Below are positions 19,051 to 19,383 of a stretch of DNA of 19,383 nucleotides, piece after piece (position 1 is the first letter of the stretch; every line of letters starts with the position of its first letter). Under the pieces are notes generated by a model that worked only from the letters and a program-made list of their open reading frames with translations, did no database searches and was not told where the DNA came from. The DNA comes from an uncultured Bacteroidales bacterium (GTDB lineage Bacteria > Bacteroidota > Bacteroidia > Bacteroidales > Paludibacteraceae). A program made the position numbers and the translations under genes. Location of the stretch: positions 1 through 19,383 of the forward strand of contig CALEPS010000156.1 in the NCBI GenBank assembly GCA_937910305.1, read 5' to 3'.

Positions 19051-19383
19051 TAAAGTAGGATAAGAGATACGATGATGGTTCATGGCGATGAGACGCGAGA
19101 TGAAGACCTTACGCATGTCCTCTACATCCTTGAAGGAGAGAGGCGTCTCGGCGAACTGGCCGTCCGCTATCTGGCTGTCTATCATCTGGTTCACCGCTTC
19201 TGTTATCGCTTTCTCCGTGAACTCGGACAGACTGCGCGAGCGCGCCTCTATCGCATCCGCGATCATCAGGATGGCACCTTCTTTCGTGGTGGGTTTGGAG
19301 CCCGGATAGCGGAAGAGCGTCTCATCCACTTCCTCGCCCGGATGCGCATTGCAATAGGTGTTGTAGAAATAGCGCACAAGCGA
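19042..19383 (-). CDS. HD-domain 7TM receptor-type phosphohydrolase, C-terminal end (cut by window edge)
   Basis: The last 113 residues of a larger protein that runs off the right edge; the frame is open to base 19383 (SLVRYFYNTYCNAHPGEE). The segments RYPGSKPTTKEGAILMIADA, IEARSRSL, IDSQIADGQF and MNHHRISYP match the C-terminal part of the HDIG phosphohydrolase domain in the 7TM-HD (PgpH-like) family, which in other bacteria degrades cyclic di-AMP. The metal-binding HD motif itself lies outside the window, so the activity cannot be confirmed. The GTG at 19375-19377 is an internal valine codon, not a start. The stop codon lies within a 7-bp tandem array. Confidence 0.85.
   Translation of the reverse strand, partial: SLVRYFYNTYCNAHPGEEVDETLFRYPGSKPTTKEGAILMIADAIEARSRSLSEFTEKAITEAVNQMIDSQIADGQFAETPLSFKDVEDMRKVFISRLIAMNHHRISYPTLNK

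Noticed and set aside
19042..19377. Complete 111-aa gene starting at GTG 19377
   Set aside because: The frame continues to the window edge with residues SL before VRYFY, which fit the HD-domain family; it is the end of a longer gene.

Overview
The window looks like chromosome of a Bacteroidales bacterium, probably an uncultivated gut or rumen type. The support is direct: promoters of the Bacteroidetes form (TTG, 19-20 bp, TAnnTTTG), no Shine-Dalgarno signals, a Bacteroidetes-type topoisomerase IV subunit A, DUF5063 next to a 3'-5' exonuclease, an HD-domain 7TM receptor C-terminus, and two giant secreted proteins that share a basic C-terminal tail.

Layout, left to right. (1) 1-3854, minus strand: a run reading coiled-coil secreted protein, upp, VanZ-like protein and dprA, packed with 1-13 bp gaps or overlaps, followed by a separately promoted pair made of a 54-aa membrane protein and parC (cut by the left edge). 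(2) 3926-6710, plus strand: DUF5063, DEDDy exonuclease and alkaline phosphatase, from a promoter that interlocks with the divergent minus promoter. (3) 6783-12031, minus strand: a promoter, two tandem DUF4160-DUF2442 cassettes separated by a repeated leader, then a 1304-aa secreted multidomain protein and a terminator. (4) 12072-12535: a gene-free stretch of 636 bases (from 11900) with an outward plus-strand promoter, hairpins, an 11-bp C-rich tandem repeat, a 7-bp AT-rich tandem repeat and a bidirectional terminator. (5) 12360-16486, minus strand: a promoter, a ParE/RelE-type toxin-antitoxin pair, then an 1129-aa secreted multidomain protein and the terminator. (6) 16505-19383, minus strand: bile acid:sodium symporter-family transporter, tRNA-dihydrouridine synthase and the C-terminus of an HD-domain receptor, all riddled with short repeats.

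Two themes stand out. First, regions 3 and 5 have the same plan: a near-identical promoter, a small toxin-antitoxin-like cassette, an AT-rich inverted repeat and leader, a giant surface protein, ATCCGCC hairpins, then a terminator. No separate promoter is visible before either surface-protein gene, so each may be transcribed behind its cassette. Second, the right end carries two repeat classes that lie inside or across coding sequences without breaking the frame: (a) an 11-mer CTGnnAGACCG alternating with short spacers, most of them small palindromes of different sequence, found three times in two genes with a locus-specific nn; and (b) degenerate 7-bp (and one 8-bp) tandem arrays, which sit inside phoA and the transporter, and supply the start codons of dus and the transporter. 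These are the most likely undescribed elements here.
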